A stretch of 64,000 bases of DNA, taken from contig CAJJDO010000074.1 of the NCBI GenBank assembly GCA_905183005.1, positions 62,001 to 126,000 on the forward strand, written 5' to 3'. This document shows positions 1 through 11,371 of the stretch, piece after piece (position 1 is the first letter of the stretch; each line of letters begins with the position of its first letter). A program made the position numbers and the translations under genes. The notes beneath the pieces are model-generated. The model was not told where the DNA came from, did no database searches, and was given only the letters and a program-made list of their open reading frames with translations. This DNA comes from Paramecium pentaurelia. Lineage: Eukaryota; Ciliophora; Oligohymenophorea; Peniculida; Parameciidae.

Positions 1-771
1 GACATAAGAAGTCTTTTATAATACTATCAATGTTATCTAAATTGAATATATCCTATAAATTCTTGTTTTTTAATTAATTTAAATTTTAAAGTTTTTATTT
101 TGTTACCATTTCAAACAAAATTAATCCAAACTAAAATGTTATTAACTGTTTATTACTGAGTAAATATCTGCATTAAAACTATAATTATGCATACTTTATT
201 CAGGAGCTTAATAATAACCCTAACTTTAACGTTTAGTATTTTCATCAATTGGTTAATCTCGATCATCCAATATCTTAGAATACTCAAAACCGCCAATCTA
301 ATTTAAATAAAATAATAATACTTTAAATAAAATATCATTATTATTTTGAATATAATAAATATTTTCTGGTTTTAAATCTCTATGTAGAACTCCTTATTCA
401 ATCAGTTATTAATAACCTTTTATAATCTATTTCATAAATAAGATGATTTATTAATTATTAAATCCTTATAAATTACTCTTAAAATAATGTTATAAATTTT
501 AGCTGCAATTTTCCATTACAATATATGCATATTTAGTATTATCTTCATAAATATCCAATACATTCACTATATTATCATGTTGCTAAGTAAAAATTTATTT
601 TAAAATTGACAAATAATAAGACTCAGTTTGACAATATTAATTACACTTCTAAATTTTCTTCAAGGAAACCTAAGTTTTATCTTTAATTCTAATTGCATTG
701 GTAGTTTATTTTGTATCATCTGTGAAAAAAGTTTAATCATGAATTAAGTAACTGCTTTTCAAATTATGCAT
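1..771 (-). CDS. Protein kinase-like protein, 3' end cut by window edge
   Basis: Reads on the minus strand from ATG at 771 and runs off the left edge; about 240 residues are present. Two short introns (24 and 26 nt) are needed. The catalytic loop HRDLKPEN is intact, preceded by a hinge-like YIVMEN and followed by YYQAPE as the APE motif and ADIYSFGLILFEM as subdomain IX. The DFG motif is altered: the sequence reads KIGGFEYSK, so the metal-binding Asp is Gly and the following Gly is Glu. No clear glycine-rich loop is seen. Family: Ser/Thr kinase fold, probably a weak or dead enzyme; substrate unknown. Confidence 0.75.
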
Positions 772-886
772 TAATAGAATTAACTATCAATAAAATGTAT
801 TAAATTTAATAATAGAAAATAAAATAAGAAATTTTATAATAGATGAAAATGTGTTAATGATTTATAATATAATAAGATTAAAATTT

Positions 887-2337
887 TCAATCAAGCATTA
901 ATTATCTGCCTATAGGTAGGGGTGGGACTTTAGAGAGTAAAGTTTTGCTAGTAGGAGTGATTTTTGGGGAATTTTCATCATTATCATTTTAATTATCAAA
1001 ACTTTCTTAAGACATCATAGGATTTGTATCAACTGAATTTCTAATCTTTTTAGTAGAATTAGGAACCATTTAAATAGGAATATTATTTTATTAAGAATTA
1101 ATTTATGAAATTAAACTAGTTGCTTTTGAATTATTAAATTTATTAGATATACTGTTTCCATATCTTTAATTAATCACAACTGAATTCTCTATTTATTTAC
1201 TATTATTTTATGATGACTTTTATGATGATTCTTAATTTAAATTTCCATGAGATTAATCAATAGAATAGAATTATTCTGATTAAAAAGTGCACATATTATT
1301 ATTTTCATTAATAGAAGGTTAAGAAAATCTTTTAGATTAAATATTCTTAATATCTTAAAATACATTTCGACTTTATTGAATAGATGATGGTGGTTATTAT
1401 ATTATTTCCTTTTAAATTGATTAGAAATTACTAGCACTACTTTCTTCAGAACTTATTTTATTTGATTTAAATGGACTAAAATATTTATTTATTTATTTTT
1501 ACTTCTCAAATTAACTAAATAATATTGCATATTTTTATAATTCTAATTTCTTATCATTCAATTCATCTTCTAATCTTTCTATTTCTTTAATTTATTCTTA
1601 ATTGCATTATAATAGATTTAACATTTCTAATTGTTACTATCTAAATTGTAATTAAATATCAAAAGTATAACTCTTATTTTCTTCTCCTATTTTTATTAAA
1701 ATCTCTTTCAATATATCTTTATGACTCTAATTAATTCTTAGAGCTCCATCTAATCTCTCTCTAATTTCAAGATTATCATGATATTCTAATTTATTCATCT
1801 CAGTTATTTCATTTGGATATTGATGAAATTTTTAATATTATTCTTAAATTATTGAATTTAACTCAGATAATGAATTTTATATCTCAATCTATTCTTGCAC
1901 ATTACAAAATATATCCTAAAAACTATTTATATTGATTATTACCTCACAAACACGCTCTAGACACTTTTCTTTGTCTTCAAAATTAAAAGATGAACCCATA
2001 CTTTATCTCACTTATATAAGTTATTGCAATGATTATTAGAGCTCATTTTTTGTGTCTTTAACTAATTGTTGTCGTGCAGCTAAAATTTAGTTCGATTTTT
2101 GAATTAGTTTTTCATTGATTGTATCAATTTATTAAGATGTCATTGTGTCAAATTATTCAAGAATATCTGATATTTCTTTCATTCTAGTAATATGTCCACA
2201 TTTATTGCAAACATTTGGTAATCTGATTATTTCTATATATTGAAAGTAATATTACTTATAAGTAGTTCGAATGGGTTACGTAGTTTGATTTAAGTCTAAG
2301 ACTTGCCTCTAGAGTGTTCTGATTATCTAGTGTCCAT
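887..2337 (-). CDS. Zinc-ribbon plus coiled-coil protein of unknown role
   Basis: 475 residues with one 23-nt intron near residue 27. Near the N-terminus there is a CxxCGH element (NVCNKCGH) that may bind zinc. It is followed by roughly 200 residues rich in Glu, Gln, Leu and Lys that look like coiled coil (QLVKDTKNELQQSLQQLI), then a low-complexity Ser/Asn/Gln half ending in PPLPIGRQLMLD. I do not recognise the family; a second Cys pair needed for a full B-box or RING is not obvious. Transcribed in the same direction as the kinase at 1-771, 115 bp away. Confidence 0.7.
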
Positions 2338-2870
2338 TGCTACTAATTATTTAAATTTATATTATTAATTTGAATGTGTTCGTTATATAAATACAAATAT
2401 TTATAAGTATTGAAGGAAAATAACTAAATATTTTTATTAAAGTTATATTTTCTAATTGAATCTTATAAAACTATTAATCTTTATCAATTAATCTGTCAGA
2501 AATAGTAGACTCTTGCAATTCAAATAAAAGAAGAACTAAGAATTTTATGGCTAATAAATTATTATACATCAATATACCAATTTACTAAATTAATATATTG
2601 ACTCAATATATAGTTTATTTAATAAATGTTAATCCTAATTAATTACTTTCGAGTAACAGAGGATAATCATTAAATTCAAATACTAATAAAATATAATATA
2701 TTAGGAATTCCAGAAAGATAAATAAAATTATTATAAGGATGAAAATTAAGTTAATGGCAAAATAGGGTTTTCTTTTTTTTATTTGATATCTAAGATTGGT
2801 AATTTAGTAACAACAAAACTAGATGAAGATATAAATTATTATCAATAATCTATTTATTAATTAATTAAAA
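2338..2870. other. Intergenic, divergent promoter region
   Basis: 533 bp of AT-rich sequence between two divergently transcribed genes. No coding pattern, structured RNA or repeat was seen; it presumably holds both promoters. Confidence 0.5.
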
Positions 2871-4052
2871 ATGGAAATTAATATTAATGTGGGGACATAT
2901 GATGGCAAACTCTTAGGTTTCTCATTGGATGATTAATTTTCATCAAATAATACTCTCTATTCATTTCCAGCCTCCACAGTACATTTACTTTATTATTTGA
3001 GTCTTTAATTAAAACAATCTTTTAGAATGGACGCTATTTATTTATTGGAGGTTCTGAAGAGTTAATCAAAGTTTATGATGTTAGAAGGAGAGTTGAAGTC
3101 ACTTTATTAGAATAACATAATGGAACAATAACTTAGATTACAGGCCATTCGAATTTTCTATTCACAGCATCTGAAGATGGAAAAGTGAATTTATGGAGAA
3201 ATAAATAATGGGCTATTCTTAATACATTTTAATGTGGAAGTCCTGTCATAAGCATAGCTATTCATGAATCAGGAAAGATCTTGGCATGTGCAACAAAAGA
3301 TTAGAAATTACATCTCTATAATTTAATGAATTTGAAAAGGATAGCATTGAAGAAATTTCATTTTAGTATTTATTTTTAATATCTTAGATATTGATAAAAT
3401 TCATTTTATTTCAAAGGAGGATGAAATCCAATATTTATTATTTCAATCTGACAGGAAATGCTATATTGTTGATTGTGAAACAAATAAAGTTACTCACACA
3501 ATAGATTTTACAGCTTAGATAACAGATTCTATTTTAAATCAAGATTCACTTATTCTTTCAGGTATTTTTAATTTATTTATTCAAGATGCAAATGGAATTA
3601 TTTATATGATAAAATTGACAGTGGAAAATTAACTATAAAGTAAGATTATAGTTAAATTTATGGCTCATTAAAAAAGAATTAAGTAATTATAATTATTTGA
3701 TTTAAATGAATAAACATATTTGGCATCTATTTCATCTGATGGAGATATCAAAATTTGGGATTGTTTATTATATGCCAATGAATAATATGATGATATTGAT
3801 CTAAAGAATAAATTAAAACCTATTTATACCATTAGAACAACTTAAAGATTAACATGTTTTTGTGTAAGTGTTGTATAAAGAAGATAAGCAGATTAACAAG
3901 AAGAATAGACTTAAGTTTAGAAAACTACTGTTGTTCCTATTGCCAAACAAATCAAAAAGCAATTGGTTAATAAGAAATCTAAGTAAATTGATTAGAATGT
4001 GAAAATATAAAAAGTTTAAAAAAAGATTCAAAAGAAAAATCTCTAGGTTTGA
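2871..4052 (+). CDS. MAK11/PAK1IP1-like WD40 ribosome biogenesis protein
   Basis: 362 residues if a 47-nt intron is accepted near 2980, plus two ordinary introns (22 and 24 nt). WD40 blades are visible: GRYLFIGGSEELIKVYD, FTASEDGKVNLW, GKILACATKDQKLHLYN and ISSDGDIKIWD. The opening GTYDGKLLGF and the phrase HNGTITQI match the PAK1IP1/MAK11 family, nucleolar proteins that act with Rpl24 loading on pre-60S particles. The basic C-terminal tail (QKVQKKIQKKNLQV) fits nucleolar targeting. The first intron is twice the usual length; a 25-nt intron inside it would be one base out of frame. Confidence 0.82.
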
Positions 4053-4083
4053 TTTTTGTGTATAATAGTATTAAATTATAAAA

Positions 4084-4521
4084 ATGAACCCTATATTATA
4101 AAGTGTTTTGAATTCTCCTTAATACTCTCGTTCAATTCCAAAAAAAGAATATCAATTTGCAAATATCTATAGAGTACCTACAAAATACAAAGCAATGTCA
4201 TGGAAACCTTATACAGCAAGAGAAAAATCAGAAGATTATTTGGTTGAATAAATGAGGCCAAAAATAAGGATTAGATTACCGTCATTATAACATTAAGATT
4301 CAAGTGTGTCTCATTAATAAATGTTACCTCAAGAATCAGAGAAAGAGAAGAAAATAGAAATTACTACTAAAGTGATGTATTATTTAAGCAGAATGACTGG
4401 ACCTGAGAATGCTTCGAAGTCTAAGAAATACAGAGAAAAAGAGATTCAATCTCGATTAATGCCAGGAGTGAATTCTTATGATGGACTTTATGATGAAATG
4501 TATGAAGAAGATGATAATTGA
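4084..4521 (+). CDS. Small basic protein, unknown
   Basis: 145 residues, one exon, starting 31 bp after the WD40 gene on the same strand. Begins MNPILQSVLNSPQYSRS and ends in an acidic DEMYEEDDN. It is rich in Lys, Arg and Ser, with no membrane segment or signal peptide. No family recognised. The uninterrupted ciliate-code frame and the tight spacing on both sides support a real gene. Confidence 0.65.
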
Positions 4522-4555
4522 TACTCAAAATTATAATAATTTATATAAATAAACT

Positions 4556-5471
4556 ATGGGAGGTCATGGAGGATTGAATATACTTCCTTAAAAAAAGTGG
4601 AATGTGTACAATATGGAGAATAGGAATATAGTTGAAAGAGATAAAAGAAAAGAAAGAGAGAGAATTTAAAAGGAATAAAGAAAAGAACATAAAGAATAAG
4701 CAGGAAATAGAATATAGAAGCTTAAATAATAAAGAAGAGCTGCTTCTCATACTCCAAGTAGAAGTGTTAGTGAAAGTCATAGTAGAAGTAGAAGTAGAAG
4801 TCAAAGCTAAAAGAAATAAGGCTCATCAAAAATCAGTAAGATTTAATTATGATAATTTAGATAATGAATTAAGAGAAATATTGGAGGCAAAATAACATAT
4901 AAACTTGTTTAAAGAAGAAGAATAATATTTGTTATAGAAAGAAAATAATTAAGCTAAAATAGAATTAGAGAAGGAGTTTTTTAAAGACAAACCATTTGAT
5001 TTGAGTACTAAATTTTTAGGATAATATGAATAAATAAAACCATGGTATATTCAATAGAGGTAAGATTAACATTAAACTTAATTATAATAAAAGGTTAAGT
5101 AATAATTATAACATTTTAAAGAAAAATAAGATAATTATTATCAAATTTTGGATCTAAGTAAGAAATACTAAGAAGAAACTTTGATTTCATAAATTGAGAC
5201 TAAAAAAGAAGAAGAAACAATTAAGAGAGAAGAATAATAAGATTCAGCTGCTATAAAAGAAGAGAAAAGAAGATAAAAGAAATTACAAAAACTTGGATAA
5301 TAATTGTAAGAATTATTAGGTAGTGATGATTCAGAATTAGAAAAAAAAAGATAAAAATCAAAAAAAAATGAAAGAGAAAAATTAAGAAAAGAAAGATTGT
5401 AAAGAGAGAAAGTAGAAAGATCTAGGGAATAAAAGCTTTTATCAACTATTTATGAATTCAAATAAAAATGA
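4556..5471 (+). CDS. CIR_N-domain protein, LENG1-like
   Basis: 296 residues with one 25-nt intron. The start MGGHGGLNILPQKKWNVYN followed by a run of charged residues is the CIR_N signature (in LENG1: MNILPKKSWHVRNKDN). Later KFLGQYEQIKPWY corresponds to the LENG1 GYLGQS...PWY element. Between them lies a short RS stretch (SRSRSRSQS), and the C-terminus is a Lys/Glu/Gln-rich helix. CIR_N proteins associate with spliceosomes or corepressors; the RS stretch favours splicing. 34 bp downstream of the preceding gene on the same strand. Confidence 0.8.
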
Positions 5472-5816
5472 AATTTTAATAATTATTTATTATCAATTCA
5501 TCCATCAATTTTTATTCTTTATATTAAATCAAAATATACAATATCTTGAATATTTTTAATAAATCAAAGTTTCTTTTTCATAAACTTAAAATATTATCAA
5601 TAATAGTCTTATGATAATAGATATTTTGAAATAAGTGTATTAATTTATAATTAAATTATCATTTTAATTATATATATTTTATTTACATTCTTGTCATAAT
5701 TTTTACTATATATATATATAATAATAATAATAATAATATGTTTTAAAATGTACTAAAATAATGTTATTGATAGATTTATTATTAATTAGATGTTATAATT
5801 GATACAAAATATTATT
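5472..5816. other. Convergent intergenic region
   Basis: 345 bp between convergent genes, AT-rich with simple repeats; no gene seen. Confidence 0.5.
5705..5738. repeat. TA and ATA microsatellite
   Basis: A run of TA dinucleotides passes directly into a run of ATA trinucleotides between two convergent genes. Likely length-variable. Confidence 0.8.
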
Positions 5817-6608
5817 TCAATTTGATGCATTTATAGCTAATGGAACTATAATATAAAGCAGTACGGCTAACACAATAAGACCAATAAGAATTTTTAATTT
5901 CATATTCCTCCAATACATAATTTTAGCAAGTTCATGAGACTATTATTGGAACTGCTTGGATTAATTTTTGAGATTTTCAGCCTTTTCATCTAAATTCTAT
6001 GAGTAGTTTTGCAAAATATACATCAAGCTATTAACCATTATTTATCATATTATGTATGTTTTCTTCCATAACAATTTGAACCTCTTCAACTTTTTATTAT
6101 GCTGCATAAACCTAAGAAAGTAAGAGTAAATTTATTACTTTGTCTACTCCAGCTAAATTATCATATTTTTCATGTAGTTATTTCATCCAGATTTTTGCAT
6201 ATTTTTCAATATCATTAGGTTATGCATCAAAATAGTCAGGCATTTTTTTTAATTCTTTTTCTATTTCCTTAAAATGATTACTACTATATCTTACTCTTAT
6301 CATAGCATTTATTTATCTATCAGGATAACTCTCTGTAGCAAGTACTAATGTAAATACAATTTGTATACACGCATAAGCAATTTTGTTCTCATCAAGTTTA
6401 TAACGCCAAACTCCATTAGCAGTTTTTAAAGTAACTCTTTCTTCTGCTCTTGGATTTATTTATGACATATGTTCTAAAATTATTTGATAATCTTAATCAA
6501 TCTATATATTTTCAAATTTTAATTTACATTCTTTTTATTATATGACTTGGAGAAGAGTAATTGATGATCACTTACTCTTATAATCAGAACTGCTTTTATA
6601 GATGTCAT
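5817..6608 (-). CDS. Longin R-SNARE (VAMP7/synaptobrevin type) with Asn at the zero layer
   Basis: 237 residues, three introns (26, 27, 25 nt). Start MTSIKAVLIIRVSDHQLLF is a longin fold; YKLDENKIAYACIQIVFTLV matches its middle. The SNARE motif runs from VEEVQIVMEENI through LDNLDEKAENLKNQS to HELAKIMYWRNMKL. A single C-terminal transmembrane helix follows (LKILIGLIVLAVLLYIIVPL), so it is a tail-anchored vesicle SNARE. At the position of the conserved zero-layer Arg the protein has Asn (MINNGQQL aligned with VLERDQKL). Expected to act in endosomal, phagosomal or contractile-vacuole fusion. Confidence 0.88.
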
Positions 6609-6701
6609 TAATGATAGTTATGTATTTATATATATTATTATAAATATATATAAAATCTAAACATTCTATTTGAATATAATCTATTTTTTTTTAACTGATA
6701 A

Positions 6702-7432
6702 ATGCTAAAAATTGAGGAATATGTTTGTAATTTAAAAGAATCTAAGACACTATTTAATGATGCTTTAAGAATTGATACTCATTAGTCATTGGAGTCATAT
6801 GATAATACATAATTGTATTATAATTTAGTATTTACATTAGTTAGAATCCAATCTATAATATTGTACCACCTGAATATTTTTAAAGTGTAACTGAAAATAA
6901 GTACTCTAATATCTTTAGTTCTTATATTTAATCTCCAAAACATGAAGAACTTTAATCAACAATAAAACAAACACCAAAAAAACGAACTTTTTCATTTGCT
7001 GAATCTTAATACTTAAACAAAGATCCTGCATGCAATATTTCAGCTGATTTTGGATAAAATACTTAATTACCAGCATTAAGTGAATTGAAATTTTACTCTA
7101 AATTTAGTTAAGAGAATAATTTTAAAAATATTGACACTCCTAATAAAGAGAGATGGTAGTTATAAGATTCAATGTTGGTTTTAAATAACAGCATACCTTA
7201 ATCAAAATTTAGTTCTCCTTAGAAAAAATATGATAAAGTTCAAAAATTTAAAATTACAAATTATAGTTTGGATGCAAAACAAACTTAAACAACTAAAATA
7301 ACTTAAGTTACTAATATTAGTTTATAAGATAACAATAAAGAATTCGAATAGATCTTTAAGGAATGTTAAAATAATTTTGAAAAGAATAAGGCAAGGAAAA
7401 CAGAGGAATACATAGCCTGTAACATATAATGA
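6702..7432 (+). CDS. Unknown Ser/Thr/Gln-rich protein
   Basis: 234 residues with one 26-nt intron. Starts MLKIEEYVCNLKESKTLF and ends EEYIACNIQ. Low-complexity, with several SP and TP pairs (SSYIQSPKH, TPKKRTFSF, FSSPQKKY) that could be phosphorylated. No known domain, no membrane segment. Divergent from the SNARE gene, 93 bp between starts. Confidence 0.65.
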
Positions 7433-7956
7433 AACAACTTATATGTATATATAAATATTCATAATCAACTTAATATTTTTAATACCTTTAAAATGATTAA
7501 ATTACTCATATGTACATTTTCTATAAAATTACATTTAATTTATAATTTATTCTATGTAATCTTCATTTCCTTAGATATCTTAATCATGAGTTAAATATAA
7601 GAATTGATTCATTTTAAATAAAGTTAAAATAGAATTCAATTAGTAGAATTTACTAATTAATTTGAAAATTAAAGGTTTAATATTCATTAAGTCTTAAAAT
7701 ATTTAATAATAAATAGAAAATAATTATAAACAAGATTAGATGGTTTTCAAGAGAAATCAGAATATTGACAATAAAAAAATTGTTATATAATATTATTCAA
7801 ATTATTTAAGATTTTTATTAATAAAATGTTATGAATATATTAATATCAATCTTTTTAATACTTATTAGATGAGATTATTGAAATCTTTGATATGATAGTA
7901 AATATATTAGAATTATAATTTTTAAAGAAATTTTATAATAATTTTTATAATATTTA
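7433..7956. other. Convergent intergenic region
   Basis: 524 bp between the unknown plus-strand gene and the cullin 3' end. AT-rich; no gene or structured element seen. Confidence 0.45.
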
Positions 7957-10260
7957 TCATGCTTTATAGATATATGTATCTAATTAACCTTCCTATCTTA
8001 TTAAATATTCTTTTTGAATCAAATTTTCAATGCATTCCTTAAAAAAGGGAATTTCAACTGGAAAATGTCTGCTTTTAGCATCTTTATCAATATATTTAAA
8101 AAGATCTTTATGATCCAATTATTTCTTTGTCTTGAGAACTCTTACAATCAATGATTCCAAATATACTCTTCTATCTAATACAATTTCTTTTTAATTTATT
8201 TAGAATTCTGATTATTTAGTTTTGGATTTAGAACATATAGCCCAAGATTATGTTTTTTTTGGTTAAACCTTAATTTTGTAACTTCGATGTTGAAATTTGT
8301 AATTTAATTATAATGAATTTTCTTCTTCATTTTAAATTAATATTTTAAATAAAATAAGATTTTCCAATTCTGATTACATAATATCTTAATCAGTGTTTGT
8401 TAATTTGATCAATTAATCAACTTTATATACTCGTTATTTATTGAAATGCATTAATATAGTAGCTTGTAATACAGAACATACAAAATCTTTCTTACAATTT
8501 GAATCAAAAGTAGCTTTAAGAGATACAGAACCTAGTCCATAATTAAATGTCAATTTTCTTTTTTAATTTTTACTTTAATAATATTAAGTGAATTATTATT
8601 GCCATTAAAATAATTCTGTATGAACTACAATAGGTTAAGATTCTTCAATTGGCCATTATTCAGATGTAAGAACTAATATGTCTAAATCAATTGTATCTCT
8701 TAAATTTGATGACAATTTCTATCTAAACTTTTAACTATCCTCGTTACTTCTTTATAAATCATTAAACATAGTTTCCATCTTATGAGTCAAAACTGAACCA
8801 CATTCTAATCTTAATTTTTTTAATAAATCCTTTTCTACTTCCAAAGAACTAGATGTTTAATCTAATAATCTAACACATAGATATTTCCTATAAATTTATT
8901 CAAATTCATCTTTTGATTATACTAATTTGAATATTAAAAATCCTTTATCAATTTATATTTTTTTTTCTTCATCTCTTAATGTCTCTTTTTTCATTAAAAA
9001 ATCAAAATATTTATTTAATTCCATCATTATAAAATTGTCTTTATTAATGACTTACTCAAAAGCATCTAATATTAAAAATATGTGAAATACTTTTAATGGC
9101 TTTATGAAATTTATATTGATGTTCATTATTTCCATAACATACAATTTTATCATATAAAGAGAATATCTTTTCATATAATTTAATGAATCCTTAAAGAGTA
9201 TTATCATTCTAATTCAACAATTATAAATCATCAATAATAATCTAAGATAAGGTTTTTATAAATAAATCAAATTCTTCACTTTTAACAAATAATTAAAATA
9301 TCTTAATAATTATTGTAGTCTTTTCATTTTCAATAAAATCATAGAGTCCTTAAGAGATATATTATGCATTATAAGTGATATAATTTTTTATAAAACAATC
9401 TAAAACTTTTTAATGTGAAATTTTAGGTATATAACTTTCTACTCTCTCTACTTCATTCTAATATCTTTTTTCAACAAATAATATATATTCTTCAATAGTC
9501 ATTCTATTTAGATTTAATTAACTTTCTTCTTTAAAATAGCGGTTAGAATCTTAAATAAGTTTACGTTCTAGAAAATATTTATAGAAATCATCATTAATTC
9601 TATAATCAATAATATAATTGTATTCTTTATTTTTAATCTATTATTCTTAATTGATGTCAATCTACAATAAATGAAAATTATTACTAGTATTTATAATGCA
9701 TTTTTTAATTTAAAATGTTCGATAACTTAAGAATTTCTATCATTACGTATTTGAGTAAGAAAACAATTAAGTAGCTTTGTAGCTAGATTTTAGTCTTTCT
9801 CAAAACACTTAATTTTAAAACTTTCGTTACAAATAGTTTTTATAGTCTTAAGAGACTTCTAGAGTATATAAGTTTTTTCCTATTTTATACATTATAGAAA
9901 TTTACCATATAAAGTAGAATGCCAGCCAATAATTTACTAAATTATTGAACTTCTTCATATGCCTTTACAAAATCATTCAATAATTAATCATCATTGCTAA
10001 TGTTAAGGGAATAGATGAGTTTATCCACTATATTATGAATAGAAATTTGTAACTAAGAATAAGCAAAATCTCCAAACTTATTAAGAGTCAACTTATAACC
10101 ATGTTGATACAATTCTTGGAAAGATAATTACTTAGCTATAAACCTCAATTAATTATTTTATACTTTGATGTTCAGCAATCAGATAACAAGCATCATCAAG
10201 ATATTTCCATAGAGTTTTAGCCTCATCAGGAGATAAGTTCTCTTAAATAATTTTCTTCAT
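7957..10260 (-). CDS. Cullin (CUL3-like) E3 ligase scaffold
   Basis: About 740 residues with several short introns, one of 28 nt near residue 33. The N-terminal SFQELYQHGYKLTLNK resembles the CUL3 first repeat (SFEELYRNAYTMVLHK). The C-terminus carries the neddylation and winged-helix region: IVRVLKTKKQL, with the Lys after IVRVL as the predicted Nedd8 site, followed by SRHFPVEIPFFKECIENLIQKEYL and the ending YKA. Cullins hold substrate adaptors at the N-terminus and the RBX1 RING at the C-terminus. CUL3 assignment is from the N-terminal match only; all other introns were not placed. Confidence 0.85.
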
Positions 10261-10302
10261 ATAAATTTAAATATAAAAATGTTTGATAAATTAGTATACT
10301 TA

Positions 10303-11043
10303 TCAATCAATCAAAGTGGATATTTCATCAATTAATTATCTACGAACAGCTTCTTTTACATCTAAATCCTTAACATAGTTTTTTGTAGCATCAATATTAA
10401 TGATTTTGAATTTATTATTAGTATCAGATAGCCAATCTTCATGTCTTTAATGTAATTTTCTCAAATAATCTAATGGCACACATGCTTCTTCTTATCTACC
10501 TCTACGAGTCAAACGTTCTAAACATGTTTCAGGAGGAGTATTAACATAAATAACACAATCTACTAAATATTGCTTATAATGTTCCATAAGCCACTCATAA
10601 AACTCTTCATAAATATGATATTCAAGTTCATTGATTGTTCCATCATTATAACACAATTTGAAAAACAATTCCCTTGCACTTTCAATACTCCTTTCTGTAA
10701 ATACAAGAATTGGTTCATCATCATTATTTGTAGATGGAGAAGAAAATTGATTATCAATTTATTATAATTTTTGCTCTTTCAATACTGCTCTTAATTATCT
10801 ATCCCAAGCCATTAATCTAGATTGATAAGCATATATTTAAAAAGTGAAACCCCAACGTTGAATATCTGAATAGTACTTCTCAAGAATGTTAAGGTTGGAG
10901 TTACCATGCACTTTTTACCATTATTCTAAAGGCTCCATTAAGAAAATAGCCTTAGGAAATTCTTGTCTCAAAATTTCAAATAAGGTTGATTTGCCTGCAC
11001 CAACATTTCCTTCTAATGAGACAATTATAAACTTCTTATCCAT
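10303..11043 (-). CDS. Deoxynucleoside kinase family enzyme
   Basis: 246 residues in one exon. It opens MDKKFIIVSLEGNVGAGKST, a P-loop typical of deoxynucleoside kinases (dGK, dCK, TK2, insect dNK). TERSIESARELF matches the ERS motif that binds substrate and phosphates. The LID region RLTRRGRQEEACVPLDYL supplies the arginines seen in the family. It phosphorylates deoxynucleosides for dNTP salvage. Start chosen at the only Met before the P-loop. 42 bp upstream of the cullin, same strand. Confidence 0.92.
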
Positions 11044-11371
11044 TTTATTTAATGAATTTCAAATATGCCCTCGCTTTCTTTTTTTAAGATAAATAAATAC
11101 GCGCTATTATACTCAATTCAAATTATATATTCATTCTAATTATTTCTGATAATCGTCAATTATTTATATTAATCAATATTATTGATATTCATTAAAAAAT
11201 ATTTGCATGCCAAAGAGCACAATAGAATTACTACAATGATTTATATCCATATTTAAAAATAATCTCACTCTCGGAATAAATAACAATTCGATAAATTTAA
11301 TCATACATAAACAAAAATCATTTGCCTATTATTTTAGTTAGTACAATTAAATACCTTAGCAATAATTTAAT
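11044..11371. other. Divergent promoter region
   Basis: 328 bp between the deoxynucleoside kinase and the CBM-Kelch gene, which diverge from here. No coding pattern seen. Confidence 0.5.

Noticed and set aside
10563..11092. Short plus-strand open frames
   Set aside because: They lie antisense to the deoxynucleoside kinase, whose P-loop and ERS motifs are unambiguous.
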